This document shows, in pieces, positions 1 through 8,789 of a stretch of 45,942 nt of DNA. Numbering within the stretch: position 1 is the first letter of the stretch; every line of letters begins with the position of its first letter. Where the stretch lies: positions 1-45,942 of the forward strand of contig JBAVVD010000097.1 in NCBI GenBank assembly GCA_049697115.1. Reading direction: 5' to 3'. Origin of the DNA: JBAVVD01 sp049697115 (GTDB taxonomy: Bacteria > Acidobacteriota > Aminicenantia > Aminicenantales > UBA4085). The translations under genes were made by a program, and so were the position numbers. Below the pieces are notes generated by a model. That model saw only the letters and a list, made by a program, of their open reading frames with translations. It did no database searches and was not told the DNA's origin.

Positions 1-126
1 GATTATGTCCTTTCGCATTCAGGCGCTCCTTCCAGCTCTCGCTATGAAAGAAGTACCTTACTCCTTTTCCTATTAACCGGACATTTTCATTTTGCCCAAA
101 TAGGACATTATCACTTTGCCGTGACA
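1..126. mobile_element. Probable terminus of an IS21-like insertion sequence (partial)
   Basis: Two 18-bp direct repeats start GGACATT and end TTTGCC, at 79-96 and 103-120. They are spaced 24 bp apart and identical at 16 of 18 positions, and are followed at once by TGACA (122-126). Read on the minus strand this is TGTCA followed by repeated GGCAAA...AATGTCC motifs, the multiple-terminal-repeat layout known for IS21-family ends. No transposase gene is visible; it would lie left of the window. A short open frame on the minus strand across 1-75 has no recognisable product. The family assignment is an inference from the repeat pattern alone. Confidence 0.45.
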
Positions 127-193
127 CATTATTTTGATTTTATTGATTTTGACTTCTTGTGAAGACCGTGGAATTTTTTGATATCGTGATTTG

Positions 194-224
194 CGATTTT
201 CCACAATGGTTGGATGGAAAATCG
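194..224. other. 10-bp inverted repeat downstream of the acyl-CoA synthetase gene
   Basis: CGATTTTCCA at 194-203 and its exact complement at 215-224 flank an 11-nt loop. It lies about 57 bp beyond the stop codon of the minus-strand gene ending at 281, so it could end that transcript. No U-run follows on the minus strand, so it is not a classical intrinsic terminator. Confidence 0.3.
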
Positions 225-280
225 AGAGGACGACTCAGAATCGCACATAGTTCGCGAAAACGGATTTTTGATCCCTGGAA

Positions 281-2413
281 TCAGCCGAGGATAATGCGGG
301 CGTCGACGATCGCGCAGCCTTTTCCCTTCTCGTAGACAATGAGAGGATTGAGGTCCATCTCTTTGATCTCCTCGAAGTCGATGACGAGCTGGGAGAGGCG
401 CTTCAGACAGTCTGAGATGGCGCGGATGTCATAGACCGGGCCGCCCCGGAAGCCCTCTAGAATTTTGTGGGTCTTTGTTTTTGTGATCATATGTTCGGCC
501 GAAAGCTCACGGATGGGAGCCAGCCGGAAACTGACATCCTCCAGGGCTTCCACGTAGATTCCGCCCAGGCCGAACATCAGGATCGGACCGAACTGCGGAT
601 CCCGGTTAATGCCCAGAATGACCTCTTTTCCCTGGACGGCCATTTCTTCGATAAGGATACCGGTGATTCTGGCCCTCGGCTTTTTGGACAGGACATTGCG
701 CAGGATTTCCCTGTAGGCTTTGCGGACTTCGTTTCCATTCTTCAGGTTGAGTTTGACTCCGCCGTAGTCGAATTTGTGAAGGACGTCCGGAGAGGAAATC
801 TTCAGGACGACCGGATATCCGATTTTGGACGCCGCGCGAACGGCCTGATTTTCAGTGCCGGTCAACAGGGATTCAATCACCGGAAAGCCGTAGGCCCGGA
901 GGACTTCATAGGCTTCATGTTCGAGAAGGCAAGAACGTTGTTCCTCTCTCACTCGGGCGATGATTTCGCGGGCTTTTGGCTTGTTCACCCTGAATTTTTT
1001 AACTCTGGTTTTGGATCGTCTGCGCCACTCGGTGAAGTGGGTCATTTCCGAAAGCACGCGTGCGGCAGACTCGGGAAATCGATAGGCGGGGATTCTATTT
1101 TCTTCGAGAATATCGACCCCCTTGGACACATCATACACTCCCATAAAGCAGCAGAGCACAGGCTTGGTGAATTCCCTGACTTTTTTGACGACGGCCGCGG
1201 CGATCTTTTCGACATGTGTGAAGGCCGTGGGAGTCAGAATGACGATGGCCGAATGGATATTCCGGTCTTTTAAGAGCGCTTCCAGCGAAATCTCATATTG
1301 TTTTTCCTGGGCCTCGGCGATCAAATCAATAGGATTGTTGATACTGGCGGTGGATGGAAGAATTTTCCTCAGTGTTTGGATGGTGGACTGGCCGAGAGGA
1401 GCGATGTTCAGGCCATACCGGATGCAGGAGTCCGTGGCCAAAATTCCCGGTCCTCCGGAGTTCGTCAAAATGGCCACATTGTTCCCTTTGGGCAGAGGCT
1501 GGCTGGAAAAAGCCTTGACATAGTCAAAAAGCTCTTCGAGCGTGTCCACCCGCAGAACTCCGGACTGTTCGAATACGGCATCATAGACTTTATCCGACCC
1601 GGCCAGCGATCCCGTATGGGAAGAAGCGGCTTTGGCCCCGAGCCGTGTGCGCCCCGCCTTCAAGGCGATGATGGGTTTGGCTCTGGTCGGCACACTGGTA
1701 ATCTCCCGGGCGATGGACATGAAATCTCTTCCGTTGACCAGGTCTTCTAGGTACATCAAGATGACATCTGTCTTGGGGTCATTTTTCAAATAGAAGAGAA
1801 GGTCGTTTTCCGTAAGCCCGGCCTTATTGCCCATGCTGATGAATTTTGAGAAGCCGATGTTGGCTTCCCTGGCATAGTTAAGGACCGCCACGCAGAGAGC
1901 ACCGCTCTGGGAAATGAAAGCAATGTTCCCTTCCTTGGGCATGCGCGTGCCGAACGTGGCGTTCATGGAGGATTGAGGATCGGTATTGATGACTCCCAAG
2001 CAGTTGGGGCCGACAAGCACGATATTATATTTTTTTATAATCTGCCGGACCTGCCGCTCGAGCTCTAGGCCTTCGCCTCCAATTTCTTTAAAACCCGCGG
2101 AAATGACGATGGCCCCTTTGACCTTTTTCATACCGCATTCTTCAAGCACAGGCGCAACAGCACGGCTGGGGACGACGATGACCGCCAGATCCACTGCGTC
2201 GGGAATGTCAATCACTCTGGGATAGGCTTTGATCCCCAGAATTCCATCGGCTTTTGGATTGACAGGATAGATGATGCCCTGAAAACGGCTGCCGATGATA
2301 TTGGCCAGGAGCGATTGGCCAACGCTTCCTTCCTGCCGGGAAGCGCCGATCACGGCGATGGATTTTGGATAAAAGACTGAGCTCAAATCATGGTTGTTTT
2401 CTCTCATGTTCAT
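281..2413 (-). CDS. Acyl-CoA/acetyl-CoA synthetase, ADP-forming (alpha-beta fusion)
   Basis: This 710-residue protein has the fused layout of NDP-forming acyl-CoA synthetases. A CoA-binding Rossmann domain (about 12-105, starting with SIAVIGAS) is followed by succinyl-CoA-ligase-like domains (about 150-450). An ATP-grasp domain (about 500-705) completes the chain. His-266 in the SHTGS motif matches the histidine phosphorylated in this family. The family converts acyl-CoA, ADP and phosphate to acid, CoA and ATP, a substrate-level ATP step in anaerobic peptide and sugar fermenters. The substrate (acetyl-, aryl- or branched-chain CoA) cannot be told from sequence. It lies 35 bp downstream of the glutaredoxin-like gene, so the two are probably cotranscribed. 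The second ATG (2407) has a better-spaced GAGAG than the first, so the true start may be there. Confidence 0.93.
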   Translation of the reverse strand: MNMRENNHDLSSVFYPKSIAVIGASRQEGSVGQSLLANIIGSRFQGIIYPVNPKADGILGIKAYPRVIDIPDAVDLAVIVVPSRAVAPVLEECGMKKVKGAIVISAGFKEIGGEGLELERQVRQIIKKYNIVLVGPNCLGVINTDPQSSMNATFGTRMPKEGNIAFISQSGALCVAVLNYAREANIGFSKFISMGNKAGLTENDLLFYLKNDPKTDVILMYLEDLVNGRDFMSIAREITSVPTRAKPIIALKAGRTRLGAKAASSHTGSLAGSDKVYDAVFEQSGVLRVDTLEELFDYVKAFSSQPLPKGNNVAILTNSGGPGILATDSCIRYGLNIAPLGQSTIQTLRKILPSTASINNPIDLIAEAQEKQYEISLEALLKDRNIHSAIVILTPTAFTHVEKIAAAVVKKVREFTKPVLCCFMGVYDVSKGVDILEENRIPAYRFPESAARVLSEMTHFTEWRRRSKTRVKKFRVNKPKAREIIARVREEQRSCLLEHEAYEVLRAYGFPVIESLLTGTENQAVRAASKIGYPVVLKISSPDVLHKFDYGGVKLNLKNGNEVRKAYREILRNVLSKKPRARITGILIEEMAVQGKEVILGINRDPQFGPILMFGLGGIYVEALEDVSFRLAPIRELSAEHMITKTKTHKILEGFRGGPVYDIRAISDCLKRLSQLVIDFEEIKEMDLNPLIVYEKGKGCAIVDARIILG

Positions 2414-2448
2414 CTCTCGTTGAACCTGGATGACTCATAACTCATGCA

Positions 2449-3144
2449 TTAGGTTTTTGGCGGAGGAATGACGGCTTTCAGCACTTCATTAAGAAAAGCG
2501 TCTTCCGGAATTGCCCCTTCAATAAAGAACGTATTGTTAATAACCGTTTTAGGCACGCCAAGGACATTGAATTTATTGGCGAGATGAGGAAATTCCGTGG
2601 ATTCAATCATATCGCCTGTGATAAAAGCAGATTCAAAGGCGAATTGATGCGCCAGGCGGACGGCGGCCGTGCAGTAAGAGCAGGTGGGAGTGACAAAGAC
2701 CTGGATGTGTATGTTTTGATGGACGGCCTTGAGGGCCTCTTTTATTTTCTGAGAAAGGTTCGTCATTCCTTTTGAGACATCGGTGATAGCCTCAATCAGG
2801 CTGGTGTATTCATATCCGGATGGAATTCCGAAGAATCTGAGGCCATAGTCTTTTTCATCCTTGACGACAGTGGCCGGAATTTTATCAATGCCGTATTCTT
2901 CGGCCGTCTCTTTGTCAGCGGAGAAGTCATAGATGAGAAGCTCGATTTTATCCGAAAGAGCCGTCACTTCCTCCAGGAGATTTCGTGTCTCCTTGCAGAA
3001 AAAACAGTCCTGGCCTTTGAGGTGATCGGGAAGGACAAGGCGGCGGGGTTCCTGGGTGAAATGGACAAGAGTCACTGTGTTCTGCAAGTCCTGTACGAAT
3101 TTTTTCTTGGTCGCTTCTCTGACTTCTTTGCTGAGTAAATCCAT
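2449..3144 (-). CDS. Glutaredoxin-like protein disulfide oxidoreductase (two thioredoxin folds)
   Basis: The 231-residue protein has two tandem thioredoxin-fold units, each with a CxxC redox centre: CFFC at 47-50 and CSYC at 155-158. Each unit has a following cis-proline (KIPAT near 90, GVPKT near 198). This is the layout of PDO / glutaredoxin-like proteins of thermophiles and anaerobes, which reduce or shuffle cytosolic disulfides, often with a thioredoxin reductase as partner. No signal peptide is visible, so it is cytosolic. The ATG at 3144 follows a GGAAA ribosome site and a good promoter 30-58 bp upstream. It is first in a likely operon with the ADP-forming synthetase. No functional link between the two is evident beyond both suiting an anaerobe. 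Confidence 0.9.
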   Translation of the reverse strand: MDLLSKEVREATKKKFVQDLQNTVTLVHFTQEPRRLVLPDHLKGQDCFFCKETRNLLEEVTALSDKIELLIYDFSADKETAEEYGIDKIPATVVKDEKDYGLRFFGIPSGYEYTSLIEAITDVSKGMTNLSQKIKEALKAVHQNIHIQVFVTPTCSYCTAAVRLAHQFAFESAFITGDMIESTEFPHLANKFNVLGVPKTVINNTFFIEGAIPEDAFLNEVLKAVIPPPKT

Positions 3145-3173
3145 GAGACATTTCCTTTCAAATGAATAGTGTC

Positions 3174-3202
3174 ATTTTAACTTTATCTGCATTGAAAATC
3201 AA
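3174..3202 (-). promoter_or_regulatory. Sigma70-type promoter for the oxidoreductase / acyl-CoA synthetase operon
   Basis: On the minus strand, TTGATT (3202-3197), a 17-bp spacer and TAAAAT (3179-3174) match the -35/-10 layout closely. Transcription would start near 3166, giving a leader of about 20 nt with a GGAAA ribosome site before the ATG at 3144. Confidence 0.6.
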
Positions 3203-3308
3203 GGAGTTATGGCCGGTATGTCCAGGATATATCCCCGAATTTCCCGCGTCGGCGAATCATCTATCGGGGAAATGAATGAAGTGTGTTAAAAGCAGTCCAA
3301 TCGGCTCT

Positions 3309-4739
3309 TTATTGGGCCAGGGCCAGAAAGTAATCGGAGATCTGGAAATTGTATTTATCCGGATCCACCGACTTGACGATCGTTTTTTTGAATTTTTTGG
3401 TTTGTGGATCCACTTCTGTGAGGTTAACGATCGGCCCGTCTATTCTGTTTCCCATTTCGTCCGTGATCAACTTGACTTTAGGCCTGAGCTTGAAGGCCTC
3501 CTGGGGATTGGCTTCAAAGACAATTCCCATTTCACCGCTATTGAGGACAACCAGGGAGCCGATGGGATAGGCTCCGATCATGCTGACGAACACTTTGAGG
3601 ATCAGCGGATCGAATTCCTCTCCGCTTTTTTCCAGCATCAGACTCATGGCTTCTTCTTTGGTGAACACTTTCGTGCGGAAGACTCTTTTTGTGGTGAGAG
3701 CGTCGAAACAGTCCACAATTTTGACAATCTTGCTGTAGAAATGGATGGATTTTTTCTTGAAATATTTTGGATAGCCTGTTCCGTCGGCCTTGATGTGATG
3801 TTCCATCGCCACCGAAATGACATTCAATGGAATGTTTTTCACCCGTCTGAGCTGGAGAAGCTTCTCCGCACCCAGTTGGGGATGCTGTTCGATGAGGGCC
3901 CTCTCTTCCTCGCTCAATTTGGAAGGCTTGAGCCAGATTTCTTCGGGAATTTCATTCTTTCCCACATCGTGAAAGAAGGCGCTGATTCCTAGCTCCACGA
4001 TCTCCTGCCGGCTCAGGCCCAGCCTCCGGCCGAGTGCGATGGATAGGACGCAGACATTGATGGAGTGGTTCAAAGTGTACTCCTCGGTATTTTTGATGTT
4101 GGTCAAGCCGTAGATAAAGGATTCTTCTTCAATGATGTGCTGATACATCGACTGCATCCACCGTTTGGCGACGTTGAGGTCGAATTTCTCCCGGCGCTTT
4201 TCTTTCTCGTAGATATCTTTGAGAAGCGGTATGCCGAGGAAGTAAATTTCGGCAGCGCTTCTCCTCTGGCTCTGGACGCGGTCTGTGCGGAGAATCCGCT
4301 CCAGGGAAACATGGTGAATCTGGTTTTGTTGAATGTCCTGGAGCAGTGGCTCGAAAGGATTATCTTTCTTGGCTTCTTTTTTGGCCAGAAGAAACAGGAA
4401 TTGGCTGAGTTCTTCTTCTGTAAGGCCCGGCAGAAATTCCAGCACTCCGATTTCTCTGGAAGTGAATTCTTCTGTGATGAATTGATATACGTGGTAACTG
4501 GAAAAATCGAATTTCAAGCTCTGTCCATTGAAGGAGAGAACGTTCTGGCTGGAACACAACACAGCTTCCCCGTCTTTTTTAAGAGCATTCTGGACCAGGG
4601 CCAGGAGGACCTTGGCCTGTTCCTGAAAGATGAGATTGTTGGGTTCATAGACTTTGGCGATTTTCAAAACCACATGAAGGCGGATCAGAATGTCGAGGGC
4701 GTCTTTCTGCTTTATTTTTTTTTCTTCCTGAAGGGCCAT
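3309..4739 (-). CDS. HD-GYP domain protein (probable cyclic-di-nucleotide phosphodiesterase)
   Basis: The 476-residue protein carries a complete HD-GYP domain at about 222-400. His-257/Asp-258 form the HD pair, His-314/His-315 follow, and Gly-322/Tyr-323/Pro-324 form GYP. HD-GYP proteins hydrolyse c-di-GMP or related dinucleotides through a di- or tri-metal site. The N-terminal part (about 12-130) is not a receiver or a classical sensor. It resembles the N-terminus of the HEAT-repeat protein encoded just upstream (4752-6509). A C-terminal beta-rich segment (about 400-476) follows. The ATG at 4739 has an AAAGGAAA ribosome site and lies 12 bp after the stop of the HEAT gene, so the two form an operon. 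Fused regulatory domains of known type are absent. Confidence 0.9.
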   Translation of the reverse strand: MALQEEKKIKQKDALDILIRLHVVLKIAKVYEPNNLIFQEQAKVLLALVQNALKKDGEAVLCSSQNVLSFNGQSLKFDFSSYHVYQFITEEFTSREIGVLEFLPGLTEEELSQFLFLLAKKEAKKDNPFEPLLQDIQQNQIHHVSLERILRTDRVQSQRRSAAEIYFLGIPLLKDIYEKEKRREKFDLNVAKRWMQSMYQHIIEEESFIYGLTNIKNTEEYTLNHSINVCVLSIALGRRLGLSRQEIVELGISAFFHDVGKNEIPEEIWLKPSKLSEEERALIEQHPQLGAEKLLQLRRVKNIPLNVISVAMEHHIKADGTGYPKYFKKKSIHFYSKIVKIVDCFDALTTKRVFRTKVFTKEEAMSLMLEKSGEEFDPLILKVFVSMIGAYPIGSLVVLNSGEMGIVFEANPQEAFKLRPKVKLITDEMGNRIDGPIVNLTEVDPQTKKFKKTIVKSVDPDKYNFQISDYFLALAQ

Positions 4740-4751
4740 AACCGGTTTCCT

Positions 4752-6509
4752 TTATGACGAATGAGTTCCTGTGTCGGAGGAAATTCTCTGAAGGGCCTCC
4801 TGGCAGGCATGGCTAATTTTTTTATTCTCGTCTTTTGTCCCTTTGAGAAGGATCTCTCTGGCTTTGGAAGTGGCCATGGCTTCCAAAGCCTGGACCGCGT
4901 AGAGCCGGGTTTCTTCCTGTTTCCCTTTGGGAATGGGACCTGTTTTTTCCAGAAGGCTCTGAAGAAAAGAAAGAGCTTCCTCTGTCCGGCTCTGTCCCAG
5001 AATATTCATGAGGGCGATTTTTTCTCTCGGGCTTCTCTCGTAAAAAGTTTTTTCTGCAGCGATCTGGATGAGATCACTCACGAGCGATTTATCCGTGGAG
5101 GAATGGAGGTTTTCCGCCGCCGAGATGCGCACCTCTGCATCTTCCTCATGAAGGAAGCCGATGAGGACTTTATTAGCCATATCCTCTTTGATCCTGCCGA
5201 GCGCCTGGATCGCCTCCAGTTGAATAGCGCGATTTTGAAACTTATGAAAGACGGCAAACAGGGAGATGGATTTTTTATCTTTGAACGTGCTCAAGAGGGC
5301 AATGATGGCTCTGGTTAATAACGGCTTTTGATCGCTGGCGAGAGGGAGGAGGAGATCTAAGTTCTTCTGGCTCATCTCTTGCAGAAAAGCAAAGGCATCT
5401 GAGCGGAATTCCGGTTCTTTAACGTCCTCGAAGAGGTCGGCCGCAAGGGGAATCATTTTTGGCCCCAGGAGCTTTAAATATTCAAAGAAATAGAAAGGAT
5501 CTGTCACCTGTCCGTTCAAAGCGATTTCTTTGAGAAGGTTCTCCGAGTTTTGCTCTTTGAGTTTGAGCATAAATTTTTCAAGCTCCGTGGCTTTCCAACT
5601 TCCTGTGTAGGAAAGAACGCCTTTGAGTTCTTTGATTTGATTGGAGAGGTACAGGGCATGGAAGAAATCTCCCTTCTGGATGAGATCCAGATGGTGCTTT
5701 TCCAGGAATTCGAGAATGGGCTGAAAGCGTTCAGATTTTTCCTCCAGGTGAAGAAGCTCAAAGAGGACGTCAGAGAATTCCTTTTGGGAGGAAACTTTTC
5801 GTTCTTGCTCAAGCATTTTGTCCAGAATCTGCTTTTCTTTTTTGTCCAGAGTGGCCGTGAGGTCAGTCATATCCAGAAATTCGGCCTGCTTCTTGAGTTG
5901 AAAAGCAAGGCTCCGTTTATAAACATCCTCCATATCTGCTGCATCCAGCTTAATTTTTCCTGTGGCGAATTGCGTTCGGTCCACGGAGAAATCCACGGGT
6001 TTCTTCTGTCGTGTTTCAATGCGGGCTTCCAGATAGGTATCCGGGGCCGTAAAGCCGATATTCTCAAATTCTTTTTCCCACAGGTCCATAACGGCATCGT
6101 TTTCTTCCGGAGAAGTGAGTGTATCCTTCTTGACCACTTCTAAAAAAACTTCGAGTTCTTGAGGAGTCAGCCCTCTTCGGAAGAAAAGCCTGCGCATGCC
6201 GTCTTTATAGAAAAAATAGGGGAGACTTTTCACCAAGTTGTCTTCTTTATGGACAATTTCTCCCTGGTAGAGAAAGCTTTTTTCCTGGACCTCGACTTCA
6301 AGTTTCCAGTGTTCATCGAGATACGCGCTGAGTTTTTCGGTCAGCTCATAGCGGAATTTTTTGACCGTCGAATGGTCAGAAGGAAAAAGCTTCATGGCGG
6401 AGACGGCCCGGGCCAGGATATTTAAGATTTCTTTAAGCGCATCCAGAGTATATTGGTCCGGTTTGGCCTCGGCTTTGCCGAGAGAAGTGTTCTGGCGGTT
6501 ATTCCTCAA
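4752..6509 (-). CDS. HEAT-repeat protein, partner of the HD-GYP protein
   Basis: This 585-residue protein is mostly helical, with no signal peptide or membrane segment. From about 380 to 575 it shows HEAT/PBS-lyase-type helical repeats (for example around LEAIQALGRIKED and AEVRISAAENL), which normally form a protein-binding solenoid. Residues about 22-135 look homologous to residues 14-122 of the downstream HD-GYP protein. Shared features are a buried L..L..A.....K pattern, FLY.GE versus LSFNGQ, and GLT..EL..FL near the end. Translation probably starts at the TTG at 6509 after GAGAAG; no closer ATG exists. It probably scaffolds or regulates the HD-GYP enzyme, but its biochemical role is unknown. 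Confidence 0.8.
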   Translation of the reverse strand: MRNNRQNTSLGKAEAKPDQYTLDALKEILNILARAVSAMKLFPSDHSTVKKFRYELTEKLSAYLDEHWKLEVEVQEKSFLYQGEIVHKEDNLVKSLPYFFYKDGMRRLFFRRGLTPQELEVFLEVVKKDTLTSPEENDAVMDLWEKEFENIGFTAPDTYLEARIETRQKKPVDFSVDRTQFATGKIKLDAADMEDVYKRSLAFQLKKQAEFLDMTDLTATLDKKEKQILDKMLEQERKVSSQKEFSDVLFELLHLEEKSERFQPILEFLEKHHLDLIQKGDFFHALYLSNQIKELKGVLSYTGSWKATELEKFMLKLKEQNSENLLKEIALNGQVTDPFYFFEYLKLLGPKMIPLAADLFEDVKEPEFRSDAFAFLQEMSQKNLDLLLPLASDQKPLLTRAIIALLSTFKDKKSISLFAVFHKFQNRAIQLEAIQALGRIKEDMANKVLIGFLHEEDAEVRISAAENLHSSTDKSLVSDLIQIAAEKTFYERSPREKIALMNILGQSRTEEALSFLQSLLEKTGPIPKGKQEETRLYAVQALEAMATSKAREILLKGTKDENKKISHACQEALQRISSDTGTHSS

Positions 6510-6589
6510 CTTTTCTTCTCTGAACCCGTTCCTATTTTACTATGAATAAAAAAAATATGAAATATTTTCAATCAGCCCCAATTTTTAAT

Positions 6590-6855
6590 TTAAATGGTTC
6601 TCTTCCATTATGTGGGAGTGAGAAAGGAGATATCCGGAATGGCTGCGCTCCCCTTCAGGTTTTTCACGCCGTTCCCTCTCCGCTCCTGGAGGCGGCTGCG
6701 GAACTCGCTTCCAGAGAAGCTCAGACATCCTCGCCACCCGGCAGAGCCGGGTTCCCTCCAGGAGCGCCTCGGGAAGGCTAAACCTTCAATGGTCGCTTGA
6801 ACCATTCCGGATATCTTCCTTATGAATCCACCCAAAATGGAAGAGAACCATTTAA
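6590..6855. repeat. Nested-palindrome repeat element, copy A (MITE-like)
   Basis: A 266-bp non-coding element between divergent genes. The outer ends are a perfect 20-bp inverted repeat (6590-6609 and 6836-6855, core GGTTCTCTTCC). Inside are further nested pairs: GATATCCGGAATGG at 6629-6642 with 6802-6815, and CGCTCCTGGAGG at 6681-6692 with 6755-6766. A local 7-bp hairpin lies at 6736-6752. A second copy lies at 18284-18590, with remnants at 24936-25009 and 33014-33080. No ORF inside looks real. It fits a non-autonomous mobile repeat or a REP/BIME-like structured element. Confidence 0.85.
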
Positions 6856-7010
6856 TTTACATCGATTTTGTGATCAGAGTATTTTTTCAACGCTTCTGAA
6901 GGTCATCAACCGGCTTTACGAACGGAGAAAATTATTTTATCATTAACCAGGATTGTTCAAGAATCGCCGATGCGTGAGATAATAAAAAGGAAATTGAGAG
7001 GAGAATTATA

Positions 7011-7430
7011 ATGAAAGTCATCAGTGATTCCCTCAGCTTTTCGACCAAAGGCTTCAATGATATGAAAGACCTTACGGGTCCGATTTCCCAGAGGCTGGTC
7101 GCCAATCGTCTGAAAGACGGAATCGTCAATATCTTCGTTCCTGGCTCGACGGCAGGAGTAACGACCATCGAATTCGAGCCGGGGTTGGTGGAAGATTTCA
7201 ACCGGCTCATGGAGAAAGTTGTGCCGAGCAATATCTCTTATCACCACGACAAAAGATGGGGAGACGGCAATGGTTTTTCTCATGTTCGGGCCAGCCTTAT
7301 TGGTCCTTCCCTGAATATTCCATTTTCCGAAGGCCGGCTGAGCATTGGGACCTGGCAGCAAATTGTGTTTGTGGATTTTGACAACCGGCCAAGGTCGAGA
7401 ACACTACTGCTTCAATTTATGGGCATATGA
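7011..7430 (+). CDS. yjbQ: YjbQ family protein (UPF0047)
   Basis: At 139 residues this matches the usual length of YjbQ/UPF0047 proteins. The family core is visible: GSTAGVTTIEFEPGL near 42-56, the HHDKRWGDGNGFSHVRASLIG segment near 78-98 with its histidines, and a C-terminal SIGTWQQIVFVDFDNRPR. Family members form compact trimers; E. coli YjbQ has weak thiamine-phosphate synthase activity, but the physiological role is unsettled. The ATG at 7011 follows GAGAGGAGAA. It is the first gene of a tight plus-strand operon and lies just after repeat element copy A. Confidence 0.93.
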   Translation: MKVISDSLSFSTKGFNDMKDLTGPISQRLVANRLKDGIVNIFVPGSTAGVTTIEFEPGLVEDFNRLMEKVVPSNISYHHDKRWGDGNGFSHVRASLIGPSLNIPFSEGRLSIGTWQQIVFVDFDNRPRSRTLLLQFMGI

Positions 7431-7457
7431 AGGAAAAATAGACGGGGAGCGGCCTCG

Positions 7458-8789
7458 GTGGACATCGAAGAAAAACTCAAGCGCCTGAAGAAAGAAAGAG
7501 AGCTCCGCACGCGCTCCAGGTCTCAAAAAATTGAAGAAACTTGGGGAAAAATCAGCAGGGACGAAGCTCTGTCCGTCAAAGAGAAGCTCCAAAAACTCAT
7601 TCACTTGACCGATGGAAAAAAAGAGAAGAGAAAGGAAAAGGATTCTCCGGAGGCGATCCTGAAGGAGCGGAGAGAGCCGTTTCTCTTTTTCGAAAATCCC
7701 TATCCTCTCCAGACAAAATATGGAAAAAACCGGCTCTCTGACGGACTTGACATAAGAGGCGAAATCCTTTCCACTTTGAGCAAAGATATAACCTTCAAGG
7801 GCCTCGATCTATCGACTGCCCTCTTTATTGACCTTGAAACGACCGGCCTCTCCGGAGGCACGGGAACAGTCCCTTTCCTCGTGGGGATGGGGTACTACCA
7901 GAATGAGAGATTCCATGTGGCCCAATATTTCCTGGGCGAGCTGGCCGAGGAAGAGCGGATCATTCAGGAGTTGGTCCAATTTTTTGCGCAGATGAATTTT
8001 CAGTCCGTCGTCACGTATAACGGCAAAAGCTTTGACATCCCGCTCCTGGAGACCCGGTTCATCCTCAACCGGCAGCCTTTTTCCCTTTCCAAGCTTCCTC
8101 ACTTGGACTTTCTGTTCACGGCCCGGAACCTCTGGAAGCACAAGCATGAAAGCTGCCGGCTTTTCCACCTGGCCCAGCAAATCGTCGAGGCCGACCGCGC
8201 CGAGGACATTCCATCGGCGGAAATCCCCCACCGGTACTTCGAATATCTCCAATCGGGCGATTTTGGCTTGATCGAGCCTATCCTTTATCACAACCAAGAA
8301 GACATTCTCTCCCTGCTGGGTCTGATCATTACGGCGTCCAAGCTCTTTTCCGAAGAGTATGCAGCGGCAGTGGAGGGGGAAGTCGACGCCCTGGATTTGT
8401 TCGGAGTCGGGAAAGTCCTTGAAAGCGCCGGTGATGCGAATAAGTCCACGCTCTTTTTCCAGCGCGCTCTCGAGGGCCAGCTGCCGGATGAACTGGCTTT
8501 GCATATCAAGAAAAAACTCTCCTATCATTACAAGAAAAATGCGGACTGGGAGAAGGCCGTCTCTCTCTGGCAGCAGCTTACCTCTGTGGATCAGCTTTTT
8601 TGTTTCCGGGAACTGGCCATGTATTTTGAGCATATGGAGAAAAAATACGAAGAAGCAAGAAGGTTTACCGAACAAGGATTAGCATTATCTATGAATTTAT
8701 CTCTGAGTTACCAGAAGGATTTTTCGCGTCGGCTGGAAAGGCTCAATAAGAAAATCCGGAAATGTAAAGAAGGGGCGGTCAAAAAGTGA
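7458..8789 (+). CDS. YprB-like ribonuclease H-fold exonuclease with TPR-like C-terminus
   Basis: This 443-residue protein has a charged, coiled-coil-prone N-terminus (1-75) and an RNase H-like exonuclease domain at about 115-295. The DEDD-type acidic residues are present: Asp-125 and Glu-127 in FIDLETTGLSGG, the Asp of SFDIPLLE, and the Asp of HNQEDILSL. Helical TPR-like repeats fill 310-430. This is the YprB/RNase_H_2 family, 3'-5' nucleases of unproven substrate. A GTG start at 7458 with GGGGAGC upstream fits best. It begins 27 bp after yjbQ, and its stop overlaps the start of the Fur-family gene by 4 bp, so coupled translation is likely. Confidence 0.85.
   Translation: MDIEEKLKRLKKERELRTRSRSQKIEETWGKISRDEALSVKEKLQKLIHLTDGKKEKRKEKDSPEAILKERREPFLFFENPYPLQTKYGKNRLSDGLDIRGEILSTLSKDITFKGLDLSTALFIDLETTGLSGGTGTVPFLVGMGYYQNERFHVAQYFLGELAEEERIIQELVQFFAQMNFQSVVTYNGKSFDIPLLETRFILNRQPFSLSKLPHLDFLFTARNLWKHKHESCRLFHLAQQIVEADRAEDIPSAEIPHRYFEYLQSGDFGLIEPILYHNQEDILSLLGLIITASKLFSEEYAAAVEGEVDALDLFGVGKVLESAGDANKSTLFFQRALEGQLPDELALHIKKKLSYHYKKNADWEKAVSLWQQLTSVDQLFCFRELAMYFEHMEKKYEEARRFTEQGLALSMNLSLSYQKDFSRRLERLNKKIRKCKEGAVKK

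Noticed and set aside
467..1273. 268-codon plus-strand open frame inside the acyl-CoA synthetase gene
   Set aside because: It is antisense to a gene with clear domain motifs, and its translation matches no family; a shadow of codon bias.
3276..3992. 238-codon plus-strand frame over the HD-GYP gene
   Set aside because: Antisense to a complete HD-GYP domain; no recognisable protein features.
6590..6855. CRISPR array or tandem repeat
   Set aside because: The arms are inverted, occur once per element and have no regular spacers.
7809..8675. 288-codon minus-strand frame over the YprB-like gene
   Set aside because: Antisense shadow; the plus-strand frame carries the nuclease motifs.
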